34,805 nt of DNA, from positions 1 through 34,805 of the forward strand of contig NZ_WVUH01000022.1 in the NCBI RefSeq assembly GCF_017614955.1, read 5' to 3'. Under the pieces are notes generated by a model. The model ran no database searches. It worked only from the letters and a program-made list of their open reading frames with translations, and had not been told where the DNA came from. Position 1 is the stretch's first letter. Every line of letters starts with the position of its first letter. Source of the stretch: Micromonospora echinofusca. Its GTDB lineage: Bacteria > Actinomycetota > Actinomycetes > Mycobacteriales > Micromonosporaceae. A program made the translations under genes and the position numbers. Shown in pieces: positions 1 to 7,387 of the stretch.

Positions 1-619
1 GGCCGTCGGGGAGCCGGATCCGGGTCGGCGCGGGCAGTTCGTCGCGCCAGGTTGTCCCGAGCCAGCGGCGGTGATAGGGGCTGAACACCCGGTAGTGGTC
101 GCCCCCGCCCGGTTGCAGGGTGCCCGGTTCGACGATGGTCAGGCCGGGAAAGATCGCCAGGTGCAACCGGTGCCGCTCGCACTCGTCCCGCAACCGTTGC
201 TGGCGGCGGCGGGCGTACCGGCTGACGTCGGCGGAGACCGCCACCCCGTCGGCACCGCTTTCCCGGGCCAGCCGGATCGTCTCGGCGACCGGGTCGCCGT
301 GCCGGACGACCAGGTCCCCGCCGATTCCGCGCAACGACGCGCGCAGGTCGGCGAGGCACTGGTGCAGGAAGCGGTTGCGGTTCGGCGAGATCGTGGCCAG
401 CGCCGGGTCGAGCACGTAGAGCGGTACCACCCGGTCGAACCGTTCGCAGGCGGCGACCAGCGCGGGGTTGTCGTGTATCCGCAGGTCCCGGCTGAGCAGG
501 ACGACCGCTGTCCGGCCACCGCGCTGGCCGGCCCCGGAGCCCCGGTCCGCGCCGGAGCCGGCCGAGGTCCGTCCCACGTCCCGGTCTGCGCCGGAGCCGG
601 TCGCTGTCTGTCCGGTCAC
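1..619 (-). CDS. phr: Deoxyribodipyrimidine photolyase, N-terminal part (cut by window edge)
   Basis: Light-driven repair of cyclobutane pyrimidine dimers using FAD. The visible 206 residues begin with a low-complexity Gly/Ser/Ala/Asp extension of about 38 residues (the GSGAD motif occurs twice), then the photolyase N-terminal domain: AVVLLSRDLRIHDNPAL, then VPLYVLDP, and later YRVFSPYHRRW, all typical of class I CPD photolyases. The FAD-binding C-terminal domain lies beyond position 1. The start is a GTG whose last two bases lie in the crtB stop codon (GTGA overlap at 616-619), so phr is translated from the crtB message. The pairing of photolyase with carotenoid genes fits a shared light response; control by the B12 regulator at 4915 is inferred from Streptomyces LitR clusters. 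Confidence 0.9.
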   Translation of the reverse strand, partial: MTGQTATGSGADRDVGRTSAGSGADRGSGAGQRGGRTAVVLLSRDLRIHDNPALVAACERFDRVVPLYVLDPALATISPNRNRFLHQCLADLRASLRGIGGDLVVRHGDPVAETIRLARESGADGVAVSADVSRYARRRQQRLRDECERHRLHLAIFPGLTIVEPGTLQPGGGDHYRVFSPYHRRWLGTTWRDELPAPTRIRLPDG

Positions 620-1545
620 CCGACGGCCAGGGGCAGGGTGGCCGACGGGCCGGGGACCACCACCGGCGTGCCGGTCGGGGTGAGCAGGGCTCGGCCGGCG
701 ACCGCCATCCGGCGACGCTGCGGCACCACGGCCCGTCGGGCGAAGACGTCGTAGCCCTGGGCGGCCACCTCGTCGAGGATCCCGCCGTAGAGGGCGTACG
801 CGGTGCGGATGCAGGCCTGTGAGGCGGGCGAGAGCAGGGTCACCCCGGGGGCGGCGGCGAGGTAGTGCGCCTGGGCGCGGGTCACCTCGTACTCGATCAG
901 TTCCCGGATGCGGTCGGTGGCCGCGCCCCGGTCGCGGGCGGCGACCAGGTCGTCCCGGGTGAGGTCGAACTTGTCGAGGTCCTCGTCGGGCAGGTAGGTG
1001 CGGCCCCGGTCGAGGTCCTCGGCGACGTCCCGGATGAAGTTGGTGAGCTGGAAGGCGAAGCCGAGCTGGCGGGCCGGTTCGCGCGCGGCGACCGGGTCGG
1101 AGCTGCCGAGGATGGGCAGCATCATCGTGCCGATGACCGCCGCCGAGCCTTCCATGTAGTCGAGCAGGTCGTCGTAGGTCGGGTACGACAGCACCGTCAG
1201 GTCCATCGCCATGCTCCGCAGAAACGACGCAAAGTCGGTCCGGTCGAGGTCGAAGGTGGCGATGGTGTGCAGGACTGCGGGGAGCAACGGGTCGTCAACC
1301 GACGCACCGTCGAGTCCGGCCAGGAAGCGGCCCGACCAGTCGTCGAGCCGTCCGGCCCGCTGAGCAGGGGGAAGATCCTCGGTACGGTCGACGATCTCGT
1401 CGGCGTACCGGGTGAAGCCGTAGAGCGCATGTACGTGCCGTCGTTTCCAGGCGGGGAGCAGCCTGGTCGCGAGATAGTAGGTGCGACCGTGACGTTTGTG
1501 CAGGTCACGGCAACGGTCATAGGCAGCGGCGAGATCCGTGTCCAC
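616..1545 (-). CDS. crtB: Phytoene synthase (squalene/phytoene synthase family)
   Basis: Condenses two geranylgeranyl diphosphates head to head to 15-cis-phytoene, the first committed carotenoid step. The 309-residue length is normal. Both Asp-rich metal/diphosphate motifs are present: DEIVD at about 49-53 and RDVAED at 172-177 within a conserved NFIRDVAEDLDRGRTYLP block. The start is GTG at 1545 preceded by GAGGAGG about 5 nt upstream. It is transcribed divergently from crtE across a 65-bp gap and is followed, with a GTGA overlap, by phr. It completes the E-B-I set with the genes opposite. Confidence 0.95.
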   Translation of the reverse strand: MDTDLAAAYDRCRDLHKRHGRTYYLATRLLPAWKRRHVHALYGFTRYADEIVDRTEDLPPAQRAGRLDDWSGRFLAGLDGASVDDPLLPAVLHTIATFDLDRTDFASFLRSMAMDLTVLSYPTYDDLLDYMEGSAAVIGTMMLPILGSSDPVAAREPARQLGFAFQLTNFIRDVAEDLDRGRTYLPDEDLDKFDLTRDDLVAARDRGAATDRIRELIEYEVTRAQAHYLAAAPGVTLLSPASQACIRTAYALYGGILDEVAAQGYDVFARRAVVPQRRRMAVAGRALLTPTGTPVVVPGPSATLPLAVG

Positions 1546-1610
1546 CGGCCCTCCTCAAAAATCGACGCACCAATCGACGCAACTCGTAACCCTAGGGTAC
1601 GCTCGGCCAC
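1546..1610. promoter_or_regulatory. Divergent crtB/crtE promoter region with a 12-bp direct repeat
   Basis: The short divergent region contains two tandem copies of AATCGACGCA (1560-1569 and 1572-1581, 12-bp period). On the crtE side TACGCT (1598-1603) lies 7 nt before the ATG at 1611, a -10 element that would give a leaderless or nearly leaderless crtE message. CarH/LitR operators are known to consist of tandem direct repeats with about 11-bp spacing, so this repeat is a candidate operator for the B12 regulator encoded at 4915. The operator assignment is inference. Confidence 0.45.
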
Positions 1611-2768
1611 ATGGCCAACGACGCAGTTGCGGGTAACGCGCTCCGCGTGGCGCCGGTTCGGCCGGTGGACGCCGACGATCCGGTCCGCGAGGTGCTCGCC
1701 GCCTTTACCCGGGATCTGGTCCGGGCAGTCGAGGAGACACTGGGAGATTTCCTGACCACCGAGGTGGCGTCGCTCGCCGGGGTCGACCCGGCGCTGCACG
1801 ACTTCGCCCGGACCGCCCACGACTGCGTGCTGGCCGGCGGCAAGCGGCTCCGGCCGACGTTCGCCTACTGGGGCTGGCGCGGGGTGGTCGGCGGGGAGGC
1901 CCCGCTGCCGCCGGTGCTGCCCGCGCTCGCCGCGCTGGAGATCCTGCACGCCTTCGCCCTGGTGCACGACGACGTGATGGACGCCTCCGCCACCCGACGG
2001 GGTCGGCCGACCGTGCACCGTTCGATGGCCGCCGCGCACCGGGCCGCCCGCCGGGCCGGCGACCCGGACCGGTTCGGGGAGGCCGCCGCCATCCTGGTCG
2101 GCGACCTCTGCCTGGTCTGGGCCGACCGGCTGCTCGGCCGCACCGCCGTACCGGCCGCCACCCTGCTCGACGTGCGCCGCTGCTACGACCAGATGCGCAT
2201 CGAGACCATCGCCGGGGAGTACCTCGACGTGCTCGGCGAGCACGATGCGGGGAACTGGTCGGTGGACCGGGCGCTGCGGGTGGCCCGCTACAAGACGGCG
2301 AGCTACACCGTCCAGCGCCCGCTGCTGTTCGGTTCGGCGCTGGCCGGGGCCGCCGTGCCGGACGCCCCGCTGGTGGCCGCCTACACCCGGTACGGCCTGG
2401 CGGTCGGCGAGGCGTTCCAGCTCTGTGACGACCTGCTGGGGGTGTACGGCGACCCGGCCACCACCGGCAAACCCGCCGGTGACGACCTGCGTACCGGCAA
2501 ACCGACGGTGCTGCTGATGCTGGCCCGTCAGCTCGCCACGCCGGCCCAGGCCGCCGAGTTGCGACGCCTCGACGGGGGCGTACCCGCCGACGAGGTGGAC
2601 CGGTACGCCGAACTGGTGGCCGCCACCGGCGCGGTCGACCGGGTGGAAAAGATGATCTCCGACCGGGTGACCGGGGCGGTGGCCGCCCTGGAGGCCGCCA
2701 GCATGGACGAGACGGCCCGGTCGGCCCTGACCGGCCTGGCTGTCGCCGCCACGCACCGCCGGTCATGA
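1611..2768 (+). CDS. crtE: Polyprenyl diphosphate synthase, probable geranylgeranyl diphosphate synthase
   Basis: Chain-elongating trans-prenyltransferase that would make C20 GGPP from IPP and allylic diphosphates for CrtB. 385 residues. GGKRLRP is at 76-82, the first Asp-rich motif DDVMD at 120-124 and the second DDLLGVYGD at 273-281. An N-terminal extension of roughly 30 residues precedes the all-helical fold. The start at 1611 is the ATG just after a -10-like TACGCT. Residues before the first Asp motif (HAFALVH) have bulky side chains as in short-chain synthases, but C15 versus C20 specificity cannot be settled by eye. First gene of the crtE-crtI-idi-litR operon. Confidence 0.92.
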   Translation: MANDAVAGNALRVAPVRPVDADDPVREVLAAFTRDLVRAVEETLGDFLTTEVASLAGVDPALHDFARTAHDCVLAGGKRLRPTFAYWGWRGVVGGEAPLPPVLPALAALEILHAFALVHDDVMDASATRRGRPTVHRSMAAAHRAARRAGDPDRFGEAAAILVGDLCLVWADRLLGRTAVPAATLLDVRRCYDQMRIETIAGEYLDVLGEHDAGNWSVDRALRVARYKTASYTVQRPLLFGSALAGAAVPDAPLVAAYTRYGLAVGEAFQLCDDLLGVYGDPATTGKPAGDDLRTGKPTVLLMLARQLATPAQAAELRRLDGGVPADEVDRYAELVAATGAVDRVEKMISDRVTGAVAALEAASMDETARSALTGLAVAATHRRS

Positions 2769-2801
2769 TGAGCACTCCCGGACAGCCGGTCATGATGAGC
2801 A
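2758..2801 (+). repeat. 17-bp direct repeat spanning the crtE stop and the crtI leader
   Basis: GCCGGTCATGATGAGCA occurs at 2758-2774 and again at 2785-2801 with a 27-bp period. The first copy includes the crtE stop codon (TGA at 2766-2768); the second lies just before the crtI ribosome-binding site AAGGAG (2810-2815). It looks like a short tandem duplication of the end of crtE. Confidence 0.85.
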
Positions 2802-2823
2802 TTCGCAAGAAGGAGATGATCAC

Positions 2824-4305
2824 GTGCGGACCGTGACCGGACGGACAGATCGGGTCGTGGTGGTCGGCGCCGGGCTGGGTGGCCTCGCGGCCGCGTTGCA
2901 CCTCGCCGGCAGTGGCCGGCAGGTCACGGTGGTGGAGCGCGAGCCCGTGCCGGGTGGCCGGGCCGGCCGGCTGAGCGTGGACGGTTACGAGTTCGACACC
3001 GGCCCGACCGTGCTGACCATGCCGGAGCTGATCGCCGAGGCACTGGGGGCGGTCGGCGAGGAACTGACCGACTGGCTCGACCTGACCCCGCTCGACCCGG
3101 CGTACCGGGCGTACTACCCGGACGGCTCGACGCTGGACGTCATCACCGACACCGCCCGGATGGCGGCGGAGATCTCCCGGGTCTGCGGTCCCCGGGAGGC
3201 GGACGGGTACCTGCGCTTCGTCGACTACGCGCGCAACCTGTGGCACCTGGAGCGGACCGACTTCATCGACCGCAACCTGGACGCGCCGACCGACCTGCTC
3301 ACCGGCAACCTGCTCAAACTGCTCGCCACCGGCGCGTTCCGCCGGCTGCAAACCAAGATCGGCCAGTTCTTCCGCGACCCGCGTACCCGGCGGATCTTCT
3401 CCTTCCAGGCCATGTACGCCGGCCTGGCACCGCACGACGCGCTCGCCATCTACGCGGTCATCGCGTACCTGGACTCGGTGGCCGGGGTCTACTTCCCCCG
3501 TGGCGGCATCCACGCGGTCTCCCGGGGGATGGCCGGCGCGGCGGAGAAGCACGGCGTGCAGTTCCGCTACGGCACGACGGTGACGCAGGTGGAGACCGCC
3601 AACGGGCGGGCCACCGGGGTGCTCACCGCCGACGGCGAGCGGATCCCGGCCGACGTGGTGGTCCTCAACCCGGACCTGCCGGTCGCCTACCGGGACCTGC
3701 TGCCGCCGACCCGGCAGCGCCGGCTGAGCTACTCGCCGTCCTGCGTCGTGCTGCACGTCGGCTCGAAGCAGGGGTACTCGCAGATCGCCCACCACAACAT
3801 CCACTTCGGCCGGGCCTGGAAGGGCACCTTCGACGAGGTGATCCGGCGCGGCGAGCTGATGAGCGACCCCTCGTTGCTGGTCACCAACCCGAGCCGGACC
3901 GATCCGGCGGTCGCCCCGGCCGGCCGGCACACGTACTACGTGCTCGCCCCGGTACCCAACCTTGAGGTGGCGCCGTTCGACTGGCGCGGCGACCTGGCCC
4001 GCCGGTACGCCGACGACCTGATGCGCACCCTGGAGCAGCGCGGTTACGTCGGGTTCGCCGACGGCGTGGAGGTCTCCCGGATCATCACCCCGGCCGACTG
4101 GGCCGACCAGGGGATGGCGGCGGGCACCCCGTTCGCCGCCGCGCACAGCCTGTTCCAGACCGGGCCTTTCCGCCCTTCGAACCTGCACCGCACACTGTCC
4201 AACGTGGTTTTCGTGGGTTCCGGCACGCAGCCGGGTGTGGGCGTACCGATGGTGCTGATCTCCGGCAAGCTGGCGGCCGGCCGGATCACCGGGGGTGCCC
4301 GGTGA
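2824..4305 (+). CDS. crtI: Phytoene desaturase (CrtI-type FAD-dependent)
   Basis: Desaturates phytoene stepwise toward neurosporene or lycopene. 493 residues, the usual length. The N-terminal FAD-binding Rossmann motif VVVVGAGLGGLAAALHLAG starts at residue 11 and is followed by EREPVPGGRAG; the bacterial phytoene dehydrogenase signature GTQPGVGVPMVLISG lies near residues 467-481. The start is GTG at 2824 with AAGGAG at 2810-2815. Its stop TGA overlaps the GTG of idi (GTGA). The number of desaturation steps cannot be read from the sequence. No lycopene cyclase or other end-group enzyme is visible in the window. Confidence 0.95.
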   Translation: MRTVTGRTDRVVVVGAGLGGLAAALHLAGSGRQVTVVEREPVPGGRAGRLSVDGYEFDTGPTVLTMPELIAEALGAVGEELTDWLDLTPLDPAYRAYYPDGSTLDVITDTARMAAEISRVCGPREADGYLRFVDYARNLWHLERTDFIDRNLDAPTDLLTGNLLKLLATGAFRRLQTKIGQFFRDPRTRRIFSFQAMYAGLAPHDALAIYAVIAYLDSVAGVYFPRGGIHAVSRGMAGAAEKHGVQFRYGTTVTQVETANGRATGVLTADGERIPADVVVLNPDLPVAYRDLLPPTRQRRLSYSPSCVVLHVGSKQGYSQIAHHNIHFGRAWKGTFDEVIRRGELMSDPSLLVTNPSRTDPAVAPAGRHTYYVLAPVPNLEVAPFDWRGDLARRYADDLMRTLEQRGYVGFADGVEVSRIITPADWADQGMAAGTPFAAAHSLFQTGPFRPSNLHRTLSNVVFVGSGTQPGVGVPMVLISGKLAAGRITGGAR

Positions 4306-4925
4306 CCGTGACCTCCCGGGAGGGGCACCTCGTCGAGCTGGTCGACCACGGCGGCCGGTCGCTCGGTGCGAGCAGCGTGGCCGACGCGCACCAGCCGCCG
4401 GGGCAGTTGCACCGGGCCTTCTCGGTGCTGCTCGTCGCCCCCGACGGGCGGGTGCTGCTCCAGCAGCGGGCGGCGGTGAAGACCCGCTTCCCGCTGCGCT
4501 GGGCCAACTCCTGCTGCGGGCATCCGGCCCCCGGGCAGTCGCTTGCCGACGCGGCCAACCGCCGGCTGCGCGAGGAGCTGGGGGTCGGTCCGGTCCCGCT
4601 GACCGAGGTGGGGGTGCACGTCTACCGCGCCGAGGATCCGGCCACCGGGCGGGTGGAGGTCGAGTACGACCACGTCCTGCGCGGTGAGTTCACCCGACCG
4701 GAGGAGCTGCATCCGGATCCGGCCGAGGTGGCGGACCTGTGCTGGGTCGACCCGGTCGAGCTGGCCGCCGACATCGACCGGCGCCCCGAGCGGTACGCGC
4801 CGTGGCTGGTCGGGGTGGTGGGCCGGCTGCTGCACCACGACGGTACGCCGACGGCTCCCGCCGGTACCGTCCCGACCGACCCCGCCGGGGCGGACGAGGC
4901 TTCGGAGCGGTCGGGTGGGCGATGA
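4302..4925 (+). CDS. idi: Isopentenyl-diphosphate delta-isomerase, type I
   Basis: Interconverts IPP and DMAPP, feeding CrtE. 207 residues with a Nudix-like fold. The active-site cysteine is C72 in NSCCGHP and the second catalytic motif is EVEYDH at 119-124. By comparison with the E. coli enzyme the metal ligands would be H30, H37, H74, E119 and E121. The GTG start at 4302 overlaps the crtI stop (GTGA). The C-terminal 25 residues are an Ala/Pro/Asp-rich tail beyond the usual domain. Its place inside the carotenoid operon argues for a precursor-supply role for pigment. Confidence 0.94.
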   Translation: MTVTSREGHLVELVDHGGRSLGASSVADAHQPPGQLHRAFSVLLVAPDGRVLLQQRAAVKTRFPLRWANSCCGHPAPGQSLADAANRRLREELGVGPVPLTEVGVHVYRAEDPATGRVEVEYDHVLRGEFTRPEELHPDPAEVADLCWVDPVELAADIDRRPERYAPWLVGVVGRLLHHDGTPTAPAGTVPTDPAGADEASERSGGR

Positions 4926-5883
4926 GGCGCTGAGCGCGGGGGCGGTCGCACGCCGGCTCGGCGTCGCCGTCACCACGCTGCGCACCTGGCACCAGCGGTA
5001 CGGGCTGGGGCCGAGTGAACATGTCCCCGGCCATCACCGCCGGTACACCCCGTCGGACCTGGCCCGACTGGAGATCATGCGTCGGCTGACCGTGCAGGGG
5101 GTACCTCCGGCCGAGGCGGCCCGGTGGGCGCGCCGTGCCCCCGAGGTGTCGACCGCCCAGGTGTCGACCGCCGAGCCGGTGCCGGCCCCGGAGCGCCGCC
5201 GCGTCTCGACGAGCCGGGACGGCGGGGGGTTCACCCTGCCGGTGGGTCGGGCCGGGCCGGCAGCCCGGGGACTGGCCCGGGCTGCCATGCGGCTGGACTC
5301 GGCGGCGATGTGCGAGGCGATCGAGGCGGCCATCGCCGCCGACGGGGTGATCGTCACCTGGGACGGGATGCTGCGGCCGGTACTCGCCGCGATCGGCGAA
5401 CGGCACGCGGCCACGGCCGGTCTGATCGAGGTCGAACACCTGGTCTCCCGGTGTGTCTCCGAGGCGTTCGCCACGGTGGCCCGGCGCAACCAGGCCGTCG
5501 GACCGCCAAGGATCCTGCTCTCCTGCGCCGACGAGGAGCAGCACTCGTTGCCGCTGGAGGCGCTGGGTGCGGCGTTGGCCGAGGCCGGGGTGAGCTACCG
5601 GCTGCTCGGGGCCCGGGTACCGGTGGAGGCGCTGACCGAGGCGATCAGCCGGACCGGGCCAGCGGCCGTGGTGGTCTGGTCGCACTCCCGGGCCACCGCC
5701 GATCCGGCTCAGCTCGTCGCGTTGCTGACCGTGCCACGTCGGCCCCTGCTGGTCCTCGCGGCGGGGCCCGGCTGGCGGGCGGACACCCTGCCGGCGGGTG
5801 TGGTCCGACCCACCGATCTCACCGAGGCGGTCTCACTGGCTCTGGCGGTCCGCGACTCACTGGACCAGTCGACAGCGGAATGA
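4915..5883 (+). CDS. litR: MerR-type regulator with cobalamin-binding domain (LitR/CarH-like photoreceptor)
   Basis: Proposed light-responsive repressor that binds operator DNA in the dark with adenosylcobalamin and releases it on illumination. 322 residues from a GTG at 4915 that overlaps the idi stop by 11 bp. Residues 8-45 form a MerR HTH (VARRLGVAVTTLRTWHQRYG, then HHRRYT). A linker with a duplicated VSTA motif (15-bp DNA repeat near 5146-5173) follows, then a helical bundle with E174-H175 and a Rossmann-like B12 domain with EQHSLP (208-213), where H210 is the likely lower cobalt ligand in place of canonical DxHxxG. The Trp of the CarH W-x9-EH motif appears to be H164 here. Likely controls crt and phr; it may autoregulate through the crtE promoter. 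Confidence 0.85.
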   Translation: MGDEALSAGAVARRLGVAVTTLRTWHQRYGLGPSEHVPGHHRRYTPSDLARLEIMRRLTVQGVPPAEAARWARRAPEVSTAQVSTAEPVPAPERRRVSTSRDGGGFTLPVGRAGPAARGLARAAMRLDSAAMCEAIEAAIAADGVIVTWDGMLRPVLAAIGERHAATAGLIEVEHLVSRCVSEAFATVARRNQAVGPPRILLSCADEEQHSLPLEALGAALAEAGVSYRLLGARVPVEALTEAISRTGPAAVVVWSHSRATADPAQLVALLTVPRRPLLVLAAGPGWRADTLPAGVVRPTDLTEAVSLALAVRDSLDQSTAE

Positions 5884-5920
5884 TCGTCACCGGCTGGGGG
5901 ATTTGAGGACGACTGTCCGC

Positions 5921-5950
5921 TTCTGCGGTCTGGGAGCGGTCGGCTAGCCT
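5921..5950 (+). promoter_or_regulatory. Putative promoter of the polysaccharide deacetylase gene
   Basis: TAGCCT at 5945-5950 preceded by a weak -35 (TTCTGC at 5921-5926, 18-bp spacer), about 42 nt upstream of the ATG at 5992. The -35 match is poor, so only the -10 is persuasive. Confidence 0.35.
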
Positions 5951-5991
5951 GTGGGGTCCACTTTCCCGAACCCCTCTCGGAAGAGTCGACG

Positions 5992-6801
5992 ATGACCCCA
6001 CGTGCCGCGTTCGCGGCCTGCACCGCCCTGCTCATGCTCGCCACGGCCGGGTGCGCCGACCAGGACCGGCCCGCCCGGCCGGCGGCGGGTGGCACCGACC
6101 CCACGGCGTCCGCCCCGGCGACCGTACCGCCGTCGGTGGCACCGACCCGGCGCCCGGCGCCGACCCCGACGGTCCGGCCGACGACGTCGCGTCGGCCCGC
6201 TCCGACGGCCCTGCCGCCGGGTCTGCGTCGCACCACCGGGGTACGCGGGGTCGCGCTGACCTTCGACGACGGTCCGCACCCGCAGTGGACCCCGAAGGTG
6301 CTCGACCAGCTCCGGGCCGCCGGGGTCAAGGCGACGTTCTGCGTGGTCGGTTCGAAGGTGCGGCAGCATCCGGCGCTGGTCGTCCGGATCGTCCGCGAGG
6401 GCCACCAGCTCTGCAACCACAGCTGGCAGCACGACGTCGACCTGGGTACCCGGCCGGAGGCGCAGATCCGGGCGGACCTGGCCCGCACCAACCAGGCGAT
6501 CCGGGCGGCGGTACCGGGCGCGCGGATCCCGTACTACCGGCAGCCCGGTGGCCGGTGGACCCCCGAGGTGGTCGCTGCCGCCAAAGGGCTCGGCATGCAG
6601 TCGCTGCACTGGACGGTCGATCCGCAGGACTGGGCGAAGCCGACCGCGTCGGTGATCAGCAAGCGGGTGACCGACCGGGTCCGGCCCGGTTCGATCGTGC
6701 TGCTGCACGACGGTGGGGGCGACCGGAGCGCCACCCTGCGGGCCTGTCCCGGCCTGATCGCCTCGATCAAGCAGCGGTACGGCGTCACTCGCCTCAAGTA
6801 G
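5992..6801 (+). CDS. Lipoprotein polysaccharide deacetylase (NodB domain, CE4)
   Basis: Metal-dependent deacetylase of N-acetylated cell-wall or extracellular glycans, anchored outside the membrane. 269 residues. A signal peptide ends in a lipobox with Cys21 (LATAGC), followed by a Pro/Thr-rich spacer (about 25-80) and the NodB domain: motif 1 TFDDGP (90-95), motif 2 NHSWQH (142-147, the two metal His), motif 3 YYRQPGG, motif 4 DPQDW and motif 5 IVLLHDG. All catalytic motifs look intact. Start at ATG 5992; the upstream GGAAGAG is a modest ribosome-binding site. It may act on peptidoglycan or chitin oligomers; the substrate cannot be told. Transcribed alone between litR and the tRNA cluster. 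Confidence 0.9.
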   Translation: MTPRAAFAACTALLMLATAGCADQDRPARPAAGGTDPTASAPATVPPSVAPTRRPAPTPTVRPTTSRRPAPTALPPGLRRTTGVRGVALTFDDGPHPQWTPKVLDQLRAAGVKATFCVVGSKVRQHPALVVRIVREGHQLCNHSWQHDVDLGTRPEAQIRADLARTNQAIRAAVPGARIPYYRQPGGRWTPEVVAAAKGLGMQSLHWTVDPQDWAKPTASVISKRVTDRVRPGSIVLLHDGGGDRSATLRACPGLIASIKQRYGVTRLK

Positions 6802-6840
6802 GCGTAAAACGGGCAGCTTGCCCGGCAGGCCATACCGGTT

Positions 6841-6869
6841 TTGTCGTGGGGCCCGGCATCACGTATGCT
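6841..6869 (+). promoter_or_regulatory. Promoter of the tRNA-Glu/tRNA-Asp unit
   Basis: TTGTCG (6841-6846), a 17-bp spacer and TATGCT (6864-6869), a good housekeeping-sigma match, with a leader of about 70 nt before tRNA-Glu. Confidence 0.65.
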
Positions 6870-6948
6870 TTCGAAGCCTCCGGCGGGGCCGGATGGGAGC
6901 AAGTCCGCAGGAAGTTGTCACCAGCAGGTGTGCAATGATTGCGGGGCC

Positions 6949-7021
6949 GCCCTCATCGTCTAGCGGCCCAGGACGCCGCCCTTTCAAGGCGGTAGCACGG
7001 GTTCGAATCCCGTTGGGGGCA
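6949..7021 (+). tRNA. tRNA-Glu (anticodon TTC)
   Basis: Cloverleaf read by eye: the 7-bp acceptor GCCCTCA pairs with TGGGGGC (one G-T pair); anticodon stem CCGCC/GGCGG closes loop CTTTCAA with anticodon TTC at 6983-6985; T arm ACGGG-TTCGAAT-CCCGT. Discriminator A at 7021. CCA is not encoded. 73 nt. Confidence 0.95.
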
Positions 7022-7070
7022 CGACCGGCGAAAGCCGGAGCAAGGCCGGCGCAAGTCGGAGCACGAGCAA

Positions 7071-7144
7071 GGTCCTGTGGAGCAGTTGGAGTGCTCGCCG
7101 CCCTGTCAAGGCGGAGGTCGCGGGTTCAAGTCCCGTCAGGACCG
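7071..7144 (+). tRNA. tRNA-Asp (anticodon GTC)
   Basis: Acceptor GGTCCTG pairs with CAGGACC; anticodon stem CCGCC/GGCGG with loop CTGTCAA, anticodon GTC at 7105-7107; T loop TTCAAGT. Discriminator G at 7144, CCA not encoded. 74 nt, 49 nt after tRNA-Glu and probably cotranscribed. Confidence 0.95.
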
Positions 7145-7154
7145 CAGCGCTGAC

Positions 7155-7185
7155 CGCCGCGCGTAACCGCGCGGCGTTTGCGTTT
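7155..7185 (+). terminator. Intrinsic terminator after tRNA-Asp
   Basis: Perfect 9-bp GC stem CGCCGCGCG (7155-7163) / CGCGCGGCG (7168-7176), TAAC loop, then TTTGCGTTT. Confidence 0.8.
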
Positions 7186-7248
7186 CGGAGCAGGTGACCC
7201 TACCGGCAGCAGGTCCGGTGAGCGGGTAACATGATCCGAGCAACACCC

Positions 7249-7322
7249 GGCCAGGTAGCTCAGTTGGTACGAGCGTCCGACTGAAAATCGGAAGGTCGGC
7301 GGTTCGACCCCGCCCCTGGCCA
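7249..7322 (+). tRNA. tRNA-Phe (anticodon GAA)
   Basis: Acceptor GGCCAGG pairs with CCTGGCC; anticodon stem TCCGA/TCGGA, loop CTGAAAA, anticodon GAA at 7283-7285; T arm GGCGG-TTCGACC-CCGCC. Discriminator A at 7322, CCA not encoded. A TAACAT element at 7227-7232 may be its own -10, since a terminator separates it from tRNA-Asp. Confidence 0.95.
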
Positions 7323-7344
7323 CATAGCCTTTCGCCGGGCTACT

Positions 7345-7387
7345 ACAGCGCTGACCAGTGCAAACACTGGTCAGCGCTGTTGCATTT
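7345..7387 (+). terminator. Strong terminator after tRNA-Phe
   Basis: Perfect 16-bp inverted repeat (7345-7360 with 7365-7380), CAAA loop, followed by TTGCATTT. Confidence 0.85.

Noticed and set aside
1705..4188. Long minus-strand frame opposite crtE and crtI
   Set aside because: GC-rich antisense shadow; both Asp-rich prenyltransferase motifs and the FAD motif are on the plus strand.
7300..7322. Attachment-site duplication of the tRNA-Phe 3' end
   Set aside because: I looked for a second copy of GGTTCGACCCCGCCCCTGG downstream and saw none in the window; no integrase is present.
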